Positions 1 to 8,973 of a stretch of DNA of 64,000 nucleotides are shown piece after piece; within the stretch, counting starts at the first letter, position 1, and each line of letters starts with the position of its first letter. The stretch covers positions 187,915 to 251,914 of the forward strand of contig NZ_MEJH01000006.1 of NCBI RefSeq assembly GCF_001953635.1, read 5' to 3'. A program made the position numbers and the translations under genes. The notes under the pieces are model-generated. The model was not told the origin of the DNA and searched no databases. It saw only the letters and a list, made by a program, of their open reading frames with translations. This stretch comes from Alteromonas abrolhosensis (GTDB lineage: Bacteria > Pseudomonadota > Gammaproteobacteria > Enterobacterales > Alteromonadaceae).

Positions 1-1928
1 CGATTAGGCGTAGTACGCACAGTCTCTGTAACGCTGTTATACGCAAAAATGCCTTCTTGCTTGTCTTTAGACACATAGCCAAATTTTACATTCATACCGT
101 CATCGTCCATGCGGAATAAGTCGCCGCCGTGGGTGATATGACGGTACTTTTTGTAAAGTGAAATGGCATCAGTAAGTACGCTTTGCTCGTGTTCAGTAAG
201 TTCACGGGGGTCCATTTCTATACCCATGTGACCAAACAAGGCCACTGCCGAGCGAATCTCAATGGGTAAGTGTCTACCCGTTATATGGCAGTCACGCGGG
301 CCAACGTGTGCCCCCATTACTTCAGATGGGAAGAAATATGAGCAGCCACGCTGAATATACAACCGATCTAGTGCGTCGTTAGAGTCTGATGTCCAGAAAC
401 GGTCTGTATGTGGCAAAATCCCTAAATCTACACGTCCGCCGCCAGAGCAACAGCTTTCAATTTCAATACCTGGGTGTGCGGCCTTTACGCGGTCAATTAA
501 GCTATAAAGTGCAGCCATTTGACCATGCATAGCAGGCTTGCCTTGAAGGTTGCCCGGATGGTTTACATCGCGGTTCATGTCCCATTTGATGTAGCTGATT
601 TTTGGGTAGGCTTTCAGTACATCGGTAATTACAGTATACAAATACTCAACCACTTCGGGGTTGGTTAAATCCAATACGTACTGATTTCTGAAACCAACAT
701 GAGGGTTGTTTTCGGTTTGCAACGCCCATTCGGGGTGTGCACGATACAAATCACTATCGGGGTTAACCATTTCGGGTTCAAACCAAATGCCGAATTCCAT
801 ACCAAGTCCGGTAACATGGCCAATTAAGCCATCTAGCCCTTCTGGATAGATAGCCTCATCCACAAACCAGTCGCCCAATCCTGCTTTATCGTGACGACGG
901 CCTTTAAACCACCCGTCATCCAATACAAATCGCTCAATACCAAGTGGTGCCACTTTGTCAGCAAGCGCCTTTAAGGTGTCTTCTTTGTGGTCGAAGTATA
1001 TGCCTTCCCATGTGTTGTAGTGTACTGGGCGTGGCTTTGACGCGGCGCTGTGGTTTAACACTTTACTACGAATAAAATTGTGGAACTGCTGTGAGAGAGA
1101 AGAGAAACCTTCACAGCCGTAGCCGGTATAAAGCACGGGGGACGTATAGCTTTCACCCGCGTTAAGTACCACTTCGCCAGGGAACAGCAATTCACCGAAT
1201 TGAACATAGCTTCTGCCATCAGCCATAAGCTCAGCGCGAAGTTTATGATTTGCTGAAGCGCCTAGGTGGTAACCGAAACACTCACCCTGAAGTTCGCCTG
1301 TTCCTTGTGAAAAGGCGATTAGACCAGGGAAGGTGTCATGAGAGGTTTTGCCTCGACGATTTTCACGTACATAACTTCCAAAGAACAAGTCATGATCCTT
1401 GGTTTGAAACTCGGCCGACCAGCGGCCTTCAAACGTTTTGATTTTGCTCACTGTAGTAGGCAAGGGCAGGGTTGCGGCGTTCAGGTAGCTCAAATTGAAA
1501 GGTGTTTTACCACTGTTCTCGATACGAGAAACGTACTTAACGACACTGGTTTCATCATCGAGCTCAACGGTGGTGATAAGACGCATGCCGCGATGAGCGT
1601 CTTCACCAACAAAAGCGACAGACTGTGCGTCTTGATTTACTTCGGTTAGAACAAAACCTGCTGACCACTGGTCGGCATCGCCAAACACCTCTAGTCCTGG
1701 TTGACCCGTCCACCCATCACCATGGGTCGGTACTAATGAAATGGGCGGTTCAATTACAGGGGCGCATTTTGCTTCTTGGCGCGTATTTAAAACGCTCAGC
1801 ATTTCTGGCGTTGTACTGTCGCTTAATGGCGCACCATAGTAAATGACTTTGGGCATACGACCCTGGCAGTCGAATATTAATGTGGCTTTTTCGTTCGACA
1901 GGCGAACAAATGATGTGAATGACGACAT
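1..1928 (-). CDS. Alpha-galactosidase, GH36 family (3' end beyond window)
   Basis: Hydrolyses terminal alpha-linked galactose, as in raffinose-type oligosaccharides. It is open from its start codon at 1928 to the window edge, about 642 codons, so the C-terminus is missing; GH36 enzymes are usually about 700-740 residues. The start is an ATG with GAGG five bases upstream. The translation shows the GH36 catalytic barrel: WFEPEMVNPDSDLY, then IKWDMNRD with the nucleophile Asp near residue 450, ESCCSGGGRVD, and the acid/base Asp in WTSDSNDALDR near residue 515. There is no obvious signal peptide, so it probably acts in the cytoplasm on sugar brought in by the receptor and symporter encoded upstream on the same strand. 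It lies 98 bp after the SapC-like gene. Confidence 0.93.
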   Translation of the reverse strand, partial: MSSFTSFVRLSNEKATLIFDCQGRMPKVIYYGAPLSDSTTPEMLSVLNTRQEAKCAPVIEPPISLVPTHGDGWTGQPGLEVFGDADQWSAGFVLTEVNQDAQSVAFVGEDAHRGMRLITTVELDDETSVVKYVSRIENSGKTPFNLSYLNAATLPLPTTVSKIKTFEGRWSAEFQTKDHDLFFGSYVRENRRGKTSHDTFPGLIAFSQGTGELQGECFGYHLGASANHKLRAELMADGRSYVQFGELLFPGEVVLNAGESYTSPVLYTGYGCEGFSSLSQQFHNFIRSKVLNHSAASKPRPVHYNTWEGIYFDHKEDTLKALADKVAPLGIERFVLDDGWFKGRRHDKAGLGDWFVDEAIYPEGLDGLIGHVTGLGMEFGIWFEPEMVNPDSDLYRAHPEWALQTENNPHVGFRNQYVLDLTNPEVVEYLYTVITDVLKAYPKISYIKWDMNRDVNHPGNLQGKPAMHGQMAALYSLIDRVKAAHPGIEIESCCSGGGRVDLGILPHTDRFWTSDSNDALDRLYIQRGCSYFFPSEVMGAHVGPRDCHITGRHLPIEIRSAVALFGHMGIEMDPRELTEHEQSVLTDAISLYKKYRHITHGGDLFRMDDDGMNVKFGYVSKDKQEGIFAYNSVTETVRTTPN

Positions 1929-2026
1929 AAAAACCTCATTTTACATGCCTAAATTTCTATAGCGCATGTTGTTTAAAGAAAAGATGATTGATGTGTACAG
2001 CAGGAGTATCTGTACAGTTCTTGGTT

Positions 2027-2779
2027 TTACAACGAGTTATCGAGCTTAATACCTACCTTCATAGCAGGGTCGTCGAATGATTGGGTTAGTTGCACCAATC
2101 TATTGTATTGCCGTAGCGATAGAAGTAGGGCGTTTATCGCCATTGATATACCTTCTTTGTGAAACTGCAATACGGTGTCAGCTTCAAGTTGGGCATACTT
2201 TTCTTCATTGATGGAATAGAGCCCATCTGTATGAAAACTTTGCCCAGATTGTCGCGTTATAGTGACGGAAAGTGGAGATAAGAGATCGTGCTGCTTTAAA
2301 ATACTCACAAAGGCAGCGGCTTGCTCTTGCCCAGCTAACAGCGTGGCTAAATTTTCTTGCTGCTGCTTAAGGATTGTTGTTGGTTGTCCATCTGATGAAA
2401 AAAGTTTAGCGCCTTCACCTGAGAGTTTGGTAAGTCGGTGAGACGACTCATCGATGAATACATTTACGCGATTGCCTTCTATAGTAAAGTTGAATGGGTA
2501 ACATTGAATACTCAATGGTACGGCATGACCTAGCCATCGTTCTTCACCGCAATAAACATTGCCTAATTCCTCAATACCAACACAACATGCCAGCGTTAGC
2601 GTTTCGTCATTCCCGCTTTTCACTAAAACCAATGGCATACAACCACTTAGCGATGCGATTTCGTTAAATCCGATATTGACTAGTTTGAAATCTTTAGCGT
2701 GGCTAAATGATGAGTCATCAATCAATCTGATGTCATTATGCTTGGCTGGATCAAGATGAACGTATTGCGGTTTCGACAT
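2027..2779 (-). CDS. SapC-like protein
   Basis: A 250-residue protein resembling the SapC family, named after a Campylobacter surface-layer-associated protein. In marine and aquatic bacteria such genes usually sit beside TonB-dependent receptors and halogenase-like flavoproteins, as here. The core segment (GCMPLVLVKS, then a GEERWLGHAVPLSIQCYPF block around residues 47-95) fits the family by recall. There is no signal peptide or membrane segment. It lies 51 bp after the halogenase-like gene and 98 bp before the alpha-galactosidase, so it is probably cotranscribed. The biochemical role of the family is unknown; a part in handling the imported sugar is inferred from context only. Confidence 0.75.
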   Translation of the reverse strand: MSKPQYVHLDPAKHNDIRLIDDSSFSHAKDFKLVNIGFNEIASLSGCMPLVLVKSGNDETLTLACCVGIEELGNVYCGEERWLGHAVPLSIQCYPFNFTIEGNRVNVFIDESSHRLTKLSGEGAKLFSSDGQPTTILKQQQENLATLLAGQEQAAAFVSILKQHDLLSPLSVTITRQSGQSFHTDGLYSINEEKYAQLEADTVLQFHKEGISMAINALLLSLRQYNRLVQLTQSFDDPAMKVGIKLDNSL

Positions 2780-2830
2780 AATTTTCCCACTGAATTTATT
2801 AACTACGCTGAGCCAATTGAGCTATTGAGC

Positions 2831-4378
2831 CTAGTAAAAACTTTCTATAAGGCCTCGATGTGAAGGCATTCGCGACTTTAACTGTTTTATCAAAGCTTGG
2901 TTTAGGGACAGTTGTTTGTCGGCAAATTCTGCGTGTTTTAAGGTGCGTCGATAAGTGCTGGCAGAATTGATATTACTGTTGCTGTTCAGCATGCCATAGA
3001 GAATGTAGCGGTAACTCTGTGCACTAAATGTATCGCTACTTTTCGAGAAGTCTCTGTCCAAAATTGGTCGGAATTGCCATTCTTTTAACAACGATAAGAG
3101 TCTCGAAGGAATTGACTGCTCAAGTCGGCTATCCTTCCAAAAAGCTGCATTATTATTGCTAAGTACATAGTGAAGTTTTAAAAAGTCGATGGCACTTTCC
3201 CACATGCCCTGTAGCTGTTCATTGAAGCGATGTTCAACGTGAGGCATAACCTGCGTGTTTGCTGGTAACTGCTCGGCAAGGAGAGTGGCGCTTTGCTCTA
3301 TCAGCATAAGTGACGAGGCTTCTAAAGGCTCTAAAAAGCCACTGGAAAGTCCAATGGCGACACAGTTTTTTTCCCAAAACTTACGTCTATAACCGGTACT
3401 AAAGCGTATTTCGCGAAACGCAGATTTGTCCACGGGGGCGTTAGTATATTGGGCTAAATATTTTGCAAAGGTATCTCTAGCAGCATCATCAGATTGATGT
3501 TTACTGCTATATACATACCCGGTTCCCCTGCGATGTTGAAGTGCAATATCCCATATCCAACCGGCTTCTTGTGCCGTGGATTGTGTATAGCATGCTATCG
3601 GAGAGTTTGTATCTTCGTACGGCATTTGGCATACGAGAGCTCTGTCAGAAAAGAGATATCGAGACGCGTCGACCAACTCAACGCTCAAGGCCTTTTCAAT
3701 CAGCAAGCTACTGAAGCCTGAGCAATCTATATATAGTTCAGCCGTAAGGTTTCCGCTGTTGCGCGTTTCAACAGATCCAATACCATTTTCGTTTGGATTC
3801 ACGGATATCACATCGTCAACGATACGTCGAACGCCAAGCTTCTGTGTGCAATGCGTTCGAATTAGATCAATAAATTGCCCAGCGTCTAGATGATATCCAT
3901 AGTTTGCAACAAATGACTGATTTGGATGCGCAGATATTTTAGGAGCCAGACCGGCTTCGCAAAGTTCGGGCTGAAAGCAAACATCGTTAGCATATTGTCC
4001 CTTCTTATCCTGAGAAGAAAGCCAATATGGCGTGATATCTAAATTAGCAGAGCCTTGGGGCGCGCTGAATGGATGATAATAGGCATTGCCCGTCTCGTTT
4101 TTGTGCCAGTTAACAAATTTACTGGCTTGCTTAAACGTTGCTCCTGCACGCTTGATAAGGTCGGCCTCAGGTATACCAATCTTGGACAAGGTACGTCGCA
4201 TTGTAGGCCACGTGCCTTCACCAACCCCGATGGGATGAACGGTATCCGACTCAACGACAGTAACAGTCAGTTTATTACCGTCTTTATCGGGTTCACTGTG
4301 CGTGGCAGCAAGGAGGCCTGCAGTAAGCCAACCTGCAGTGCCGCCACCAACGATAATTATCCGATTAATCTGAGACAT
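2831..4378 (-). CDS. Tryptophan halogenase family flavoprotein
   Basis: A flavin-dependent halogenase-fold protein of 515 residues, the usual length. The N-terminal FAD motif is VGGGTAGW (residues 10-17), followed by GVGEGTWP. The lysine that carries the chloramine in PrnA (K79) aligns with K83 in ATFKQASKFVNW. The FLEPLEAS block that holds the second catalytic residue, a Glu, is also present. The diagnostic WxWxIP motif reads WIWDIA, so its proline is replaced. Such genes beside TonB receptors and SapC are common in carbohydrate loci of Alteromonadales, and their substrate is not known; true tryptophan halogenation is doubtful. It lies 24 bp downstream of the symporter gene, so very likely in the same operon. 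Confidence 0.85.
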   Translation of the reverse strand: MSQINRIIIVGGGTAGWLTAGLLAATHSEPDKDGNKLTVTVVESDTVHPIGVGEGTWPTMRRTLSKIGIPEADLIKRAGATFKQASKFVNWHKNETGNAYYHPFSAPQGSANLDITPYWLSSQDKKGQYANDVCFQPELCEAGLAPKISAHPNQSFVANYGYHLDAGQFIDLIRTHCTQKLGVRRIVDDVISVNPNENGIGSVETRNSGNLTAELYIDCSGFSSLLIEKALSVELVDASRYLFSDRALVCQMPYEDTNSPIACYTQSTAQEAGWIWDIALQHRRGTGYVYSSKHQSDDAARDTFAKYLAQYTNAPVDKSAFREIRFSTGYRRKFWEKNCVAIGLSSGFLEPLEASSLMLIEQSATLLAEQLPANTQVMPHVEHRFNEQLQGMWESAIDFLKLHYVLSNNNAAFWKDSRLEQSIPSRLLSLLKEWQFRPILDRDFSKSSDTFSAQSYRYILYGMLNSNSNINSASTYRRTLKHAEFADKQLSLNQALIKQLKSRMPSHRGLIESFY

Positions 4379-4402
4379 ACAATAAAAGAGTAACCTAACC
4401 TT

Positions 4403-5857
4403 TTAGCCGTGTGCTGGTTCGTTTTCTATCAAACGTCCACGCCACTGCGCGCTTTGCTTAAACACCAGCCTATTCAATATAAGGGCAAGAGCAATACAGC
4501 AAACCAGAGTAACCAGCATCAAATGAATGTAATGCAGGCCGAAAGGTGCGTGCACGAAGCTGAAGTAAGCATACAGACCTACACCAAAAACAACGGCCGC
4601 TATTCCAGCGTTGGCATTTACATTATTAAATAACAAGCCAACGATAAATATGGACAGAATAGGCATGCTTAACAAACCAAATAGCTGTTGAAGTAAATTG
4701 ATTATGCTTTCTGCTTGCGCATAAACCGGGACCATGAGAAGCGATACTATGGTAAGCGCTGCCGTTACAAAGCCGCTCAAGCGGGCAACATTTGGCTTCT
4801 TCTGTATATAAGCTTCATGTATATCACAAACATATAATGCCGTGGCAGAATTGAGGTTACTGTTATAAGTGGTGAGTACCGCCGCAGCAAGAGCCGCTGC
4901 AAACACGCCAGATAACCAACTTGGTAACACGTCACCAACTAACGTGCCATATGCAGCATCGTTAATGTCTCCGTAAAGCTTATATGAAATGATGCCTGGA
5001 ACTACGATGATGGTTGGTACTACGATAAAGCGAATGACCGCCGCTGCGTACACGCCTTTTTGTGCTTCCTTTAAATTAGGTGCAGCCATTGCACGCTGAG
5101 TAATAACCTGATTAGTGCTCCAGTAAAAGGTCTGGATAAACACCATACCCGTTAACAACGTGTGCCATGGAAGCGGGGAATCGTTATCGCCAATTAAGGT
5201 AAGGCGCTGAGCAGGTATGCCAGAGAAATCAAAATCGATGGCAAAAAGTGCAAGAACGACTACAACGATAGCCATAGTAAGAAGCAAAACGCCAGAATAG
5301 GTATCTGAAACTGCAACCGCGCGAAGACCACCAAAGATGGCGTAGAAAGCCCCAATCAATGCAAAGGCAGTGGCAACGTACATCAGTGGAATGTCTACAT
5401 TGAACATATTAATCATGAACAATGAGCCTGTGTAGATAACCGCAGGCATAAAGATAAGACTGCTTCCTAGAAAAAAAAGAAGGCCTATTAGCGCGCGTAT
5501 ATGCTTGTTGTTATAGCGCATTTCCAGTAACTCAGTGGTTGTGGTGCACTGATAATGGTAATAGACGGGAAGAAATACTCTAGCCAGAATGATAAGGCCG
5601 GCAACCGCCGCAAATTCCCACCACGCAAGCAGCGCCATCTGGTTACCGTTCATCCCTACAAGTTGATCGGTACTTAAGTTTGTTAGTGTGATTGAGCCCG
5701 CGACGTAAATCCATGTTAGTCCGCCGCCAGCTAAAAAATATTCTTTGTTTTCGTTGGCTTTACTATGCCCATGACCGCGACACTTTAGGTAAGTAAGAAG
5801 TCCGATAAGTGCGGTAATGAAAATAAAAACGACAAGTTGGGTTAAGCTGCCTGACAC
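4403..5857 (-). CDS. Sodium:solute symporter (SSS/SLC5 family), probable galactoside or galactose uptake
   Basis: A multi-spanning inner-membrane transporter of 484 residues that couples sodium entry to solute uptake. Hydrophobic helices run throughout. The family stretch GGLTWIYVAGSITLTNLS (about residues 45-62) and the helix-3/4 region with TELLEMRYNN are typical of the sugar branch of SLC5, like SglT. The start is GTG, supported by GAGGAG upstream. It sits between a TonB-dependent receptor and a halogenase-like gene in a unidirectional block ending in alpha-galactosidase, which suggests galactose or an alpha-galactoside as substrate. The family is clear; the substrate is inferred. Confidence 0.88.
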   Translation of the reverse strand: MSGSLTQLVVFIFITALIGLLTYLKCRGHGHSKANENKEYFLAGGGLTWIYVAGSITLTNLSTDQLVGMNGNQMALLAWWEFAAVAGLIILARVFLPVYYHYQCTTTTELLEMRYNNKHIRALIGLLFFLGSSLIFMPAVIYTGSLFMINMFNVDIPLMYVATAFALIGAFYAIFGGLRAVAVSDTYSGVLLLTMAIVVVVLALFAIDFDFSGIPAQRLTLIGDNDSPLPWHTLLTGMVFIQTFYWSTNQVITQRAMAAPNLKEAQKGVYAAAVIRFIVVPTIIVVPGIISYKLYGDINDAAYGTLVGDVLPSWLSGVFAAALAAAVLTTYNSNLNSATALYVCDIHEAYIQKKPNVARLSGFVTAALTIVSLLMVPVYAQAESIINLLQQLFGLLSMPILSIFIVGLLFNNVNANAGIAAVVFGVGLYAYFSFVHAPFGLHYIHLMLVTLVCCIALALILNRLVFKQSAQWRGRLIENEPAHG

Positions 5858-5923
5858 GAAAAACTCCTCAGCAGAATAAAGACAAAAGGGGGCAACAGCG
5901 CCCCCTTGTTATACTAGTTGCTA

Positions 5924-8668
5924 TTAAAAGCTAGCACGAACACCTACGGCGTAGCGCGCACCGTCAGCAACTTGTTGAACGAAATGTTCTGACAAGCGAC
6001 CACGACGTGTTAGCTCTTCATCGGTAATATTAATACCTTCAAAGAATACCGTAACTGACTCTGTTACATCGTAACTTACACTCATATCAACTTGGGTGTA
6101 AGTCTCGGTGAAACGAGGTTCAGTACCGCCTAACGTGCTTACAGCTTCTTGCATGAAGGTTTCACGATTGTTCAGTGCCACACGCGCTTGGAACGCATCT
6201 TTTTCGTAGAACAACGTTATATTCTGTGAGTTACCTAAACCGGGCAGGCTAAATTCAGCATCTGAATTAACGATAGTAGCATTAGCTTGAATACCAAATC
6301 CGTTTTCAAGCGTGTGCAACCAAGCTAGCTCTAAACCTTCAACTTCAAGAGTATCGCCGTTACGAGGACGAAGTACACTAAATACATACTCGCCGCTATC
6401 TAGGAAAAGAGACTCATCAGCAACATCGCCCGCAATAAAGTCTTCTACTTCTTTGTTAAATGCTGCAGCTGAGAAATAGCTAGTATCATCGTAGTACCAT
6501 TCTAACGACACGTCCCAGCTGGTGGCTTTATATGGCTTCAGTTCAGTGTTACCCGCTTGTGCTTGTAAGTTACCTGGACGGCTTACAGTCACATTGAACA
6601 CAGGGACTAAGTCATCCATCATTGGACGCGTTAGCGTTTCTGAGAATGCATATCGTAGGTATAAATCGTCTGTTAACTGTAACTTAACGTTTAAGTTAGG
6701 TAGCAGCGAAGAATAGCTATTTTTCTCATTAACTGGTGCGCCGACTTCTGTTTCATAAACCACATTAAGGTCAGACGGATCGTTAGGGATAGGCTGAAGA
6801 TCTCTTACAATTTGACTTGTTCCATCAACTGAAGTGTCAGTCTCGCTGTAACGGAAGCCAAAGTTAACATCAAGTGGCATGTCTGAGATTTCGGTAGTGA
6901 AGTAGAATTGAGCGTATGCACTTAGTACTTCTTCACTCACTACGAATGAGTCGTTGCTTGGTTGCGGGTTGCCGATATTTGTTGCGTCAATCGCTGCACG
7001 TACGTCATCAAATGATTCACCAGTCGCGTCGGCAATTTGCTGTACCGCTGCATCAGAGGTTGCGTAGTCAAAGAAGGCTTCAGGATCGTAAGTTAGCCAC
7101 TGATTAGGCACACCGCCGAAGTAGTTTTGTGCGGTAAACACGGTTAACAGTTCGTCAGGAAGGTCGAATGTGTAACCACAGTAGATGTCACAGCCCGAAG
7201 CGAATAAACGTGTGTTTGATTTCTCACGGTCTTGGAAGTAAATACCAAAATCAGCTTTGTAGAATGCATTGTTTGAATCAGGTACCCACGAGAAGTCGGC
7301 ACGGTATTCACTGATAGTATCTTCGGTGTCAAAACCATTGCGCTCATTATAGTGCATACGGCCTAGTGACGGGGTTTGCAATGCAGCGTCTCCACCTGCA
7401 ACCGTTAGTGACGGAGTTGCACCTGTGAAATCTACGCTGTATTCGTTGTTATAACCCACAACGGTGAAGAAGTTATCACCACCACTGCTGTCTTCGGCAG
7501 TAGAAGTTGAGATATCAATGTTTGCTGTTAGGTTATCGTTTACAAGCCATTCGAAGTTTGCACCAAAAGCTTGAATTTCAACGTCTCGACCATAACGGCG
7601 GCGAATAAAGTCGGTAGCACCACCTACACCATCTACCACAGTACTTGTTACACCAGACAAGCTGCCATTATCGGTAAAAGACATGTTATCTAAGTTGCTA
7701 TCTGAGAACCAGTGACCAACACTGTGGGCGTCAGAATCAACTTCAAACTTAGAGTAAAGACCGTCTAAGGTCAGAGTCATATCATCATTCGGGGCGTATT
7801 GAACAACAAGATTACCTGACGTTCTTTCACGGTCTACCAAGTCAACAATTTGGTCAAAGTTCTGTGGAATATAAACACCGTTGAACTGAGCATTGTCAGC
7901 GTAATCAGGGTTATCTAACTCAGAGCGGTCAGTAAGGCTTACCCCTGGACGCCAGTAGCGAGTTTCTAACATATTCGTTTGAAGTTTACGCTGTTGGAAT
8001 GACGCGGCAGCTAGAACACCTAATTTACCGTCCATAAAAGTATTCGTAATTAAGCCTGACATTTGCGGCGTTGTTTCTTCAGAAATGTCTTCATACATTC
8101 CTTTTACGCTAGCAACAGCCTTGAAACCGTCAAAAGCGAACGGACGGGCAGTTGTGATTTCAACTGTTGAGCCGATTCCGCCTTCTTGCATAGATGCAAG
8201 CGGGCTCTTATAAACTTTTGCACCACTGATAAGCTCAGCAGGAAGGGTATCGAAACTAAAAGCACGACCTTGGTTTTCAGTAGCAATTTGGCGGCCGTTA
8301 ACAAGTACGGTGTTAAAATCTGGGCCAAAACCACGGACAGTAATAAATTGACCCTCACCACCTGAACGATCGATAGCAACACCAGTTATTCTTTGTAGTG
8401 ATTCTGCTACGTTCTGGTCTGGAAATTTACCTAAGTCTTCAGCAGTAATACCATCATAAACAACATCAGATGCTTTTTTATCAAGCATTGATGCTTTCAG
8501 TGAGCTGGTAAAACCTTTAACTTCGATAACCTCTACTTCTTTATCAGTAGCAGTAGTGGCTTCCTGGGCCAGTGAAATCGGGGCGTGTAGGGCAGAGGCG
8601 ATAGCAACACCTAAAAGTGAGCGTTTCGCAATAGGGCCTAACTGTGATGTGTTAATTTTATGTGTCAC
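5924..8668 (-). CDS. TonB-dependent outer-membrane receptor
   Basis: A 914-residue receptor for active uptake of a ligand, probably an oligosaccharide, across the outer membrane. It starts with GTG preceded by GGAG. The N-terminus is a signal peptide ending near ISLAQEA (about residue 35). A plug domain follows, with KFPDQNVAESLQRITGVAI, a VRGFGPDFNTVLVNGR block and GGIGSTVEI. The C-terminal beta-barrel ends in aromatic-terminated strands (YAVGVRASF). It is the first gene of the block receptor, symporter, halogenase-like, SapC-like, alpha-galactosidase, which points to galactosides; no SusD partner is present. A 305-bp upstream region carries inverted repeats that may bind a sugar-responsive regulator. 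Confidence 0.95.
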   Translation of the reverse strand: MTHKINTSQLGPIAKRSLLGVAIASALHAPISLAQEATTATDKEVEVIEVKGFTSSLKASMLDKKASDVVYDGITAEDLGKFPDQNVAESLQRITGVAIDRSGGEGQFITVRGFGPDFNTVLVNGRQIATENQGRAFSFDTLPAELISGAKVYKSPLASMQEGGIGSTVEITTARPFAFDGFKAVASVKGMYEDISEETTPQMSGLITNTFMDGKLGVLAAASFQQRKLQTNMLETRYWRPGVSLTDRSELDNPDYADNAQFNGVYIPQNFDQIVDLVDRERTSGNLVVQYAPNDDMTLTLDGLYSKFEVDSDAHSVGHWFSDSNLDNMSFTDNGSLSGVTSTVVDGVGGATDFIRRRYGRDVEIQAFGANFEWLVNDNLTANIDISTSTAEDSSGGDNFFTVVGYNNEYSVDFTGATPSLTVAGGDAALQTPSLGRMHYNERNGFDTEDTISEYRADFSWVPDSNNAFYKADFGIYFQDREKSNTRLFASGCDIYCGYTFDLPDELLTVFTAQNYFGGVPNQWLTYDPEAFFDYATSDAAVQQIADATGESFDDVRAAIDATNIGNPQPSNDSFVVSEEVLSAYAQFYFTTEISDMPLDVNFGFRYSETDTSVDGTSQIVRDLQPIPNDPSDLNVVYETEVGAPVNEKNSYSSLLPNLNVKLQLTDDLYLRYAFSETLTRPMMDDLVPVFNVTVSRPGNLQAQAGNTELKPYKATSWDVSLEWYYDDTSYFSAAAFNKEVEDFIAGDVADESLFLDSGEYVFSVLRPRNGDTLEVEGLELAWLHTLENGFGIQANATIVNSDAEFSLPGLGNSQNITLFYEKDAFQARVALNNRETFMQEAVSTLGGTEPRFTETYTQVDMSVSYDVTESVTVFFEGINITDEELTRRGRLSEHFVQQVADGARYAVGVRASF

Positions 8669-8830
8669 TGTGTTTTCTCCGTGAGTAGGCTACGTTTTAA
8701 CGTACTTTGCACTTAAATTACGTTTTTAGTATGTGCGGATCAAGCGTATTAACAATACTTTTACACATTTAACGTTATATTTTCGTGATTATTATTTGTA
8801 ACTTTATGAAAAATATAACATTTCTATTTT

Positions 8831-8856
8831 AAGGTAAAAGGTGAAACGTTTACCTT
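8831..8856. promoter_or_regulatory. Inverted repeat upstream of the TonB receptor operon, candidate operator
   Basis: A perfect 8-bp inverted repeat, AAGGTAAA (8831-8838) and TTTACCTT (8849-8856), with 10 bases between. Its right half overlaps GTGAAACGTTTACC, whose palindromic AAACGTTT core resembles LacI-family operators. It lies about 165 bp upstream of the receptor start, in the 305-bp gap 8669-8973. Nothing else in that gap looks coding. No LacI-type gene is in the window, so the regulator would be encoded elsewhere. Confidence 0.4.
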
Positions 8857-8921
8857 GAAATCAATACTAGCACAAAATGACAATGTAATTACAATGTTAT
8901 AAAAAATTTTTTTGTATAAAA

Positions 8922-8946
8922 AAAGTGCGGCCTATAACCGCACTTT
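8922..8946 (-). terminator. Rho-independent terminator of glpK
   Basis: A 9-bp stem, AAAGTGCGG and CCGCACTTT, with a 7-base loop. On the minus strand it is followed by a T-rich run. It lies 28 bp past the glpK stop and separates glpK from the receptor operon on the same strand. Confidence 0.85.
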
Positions 8947-8973
8947 ATTAACATTCAGAAAAATAAGAGGAAA

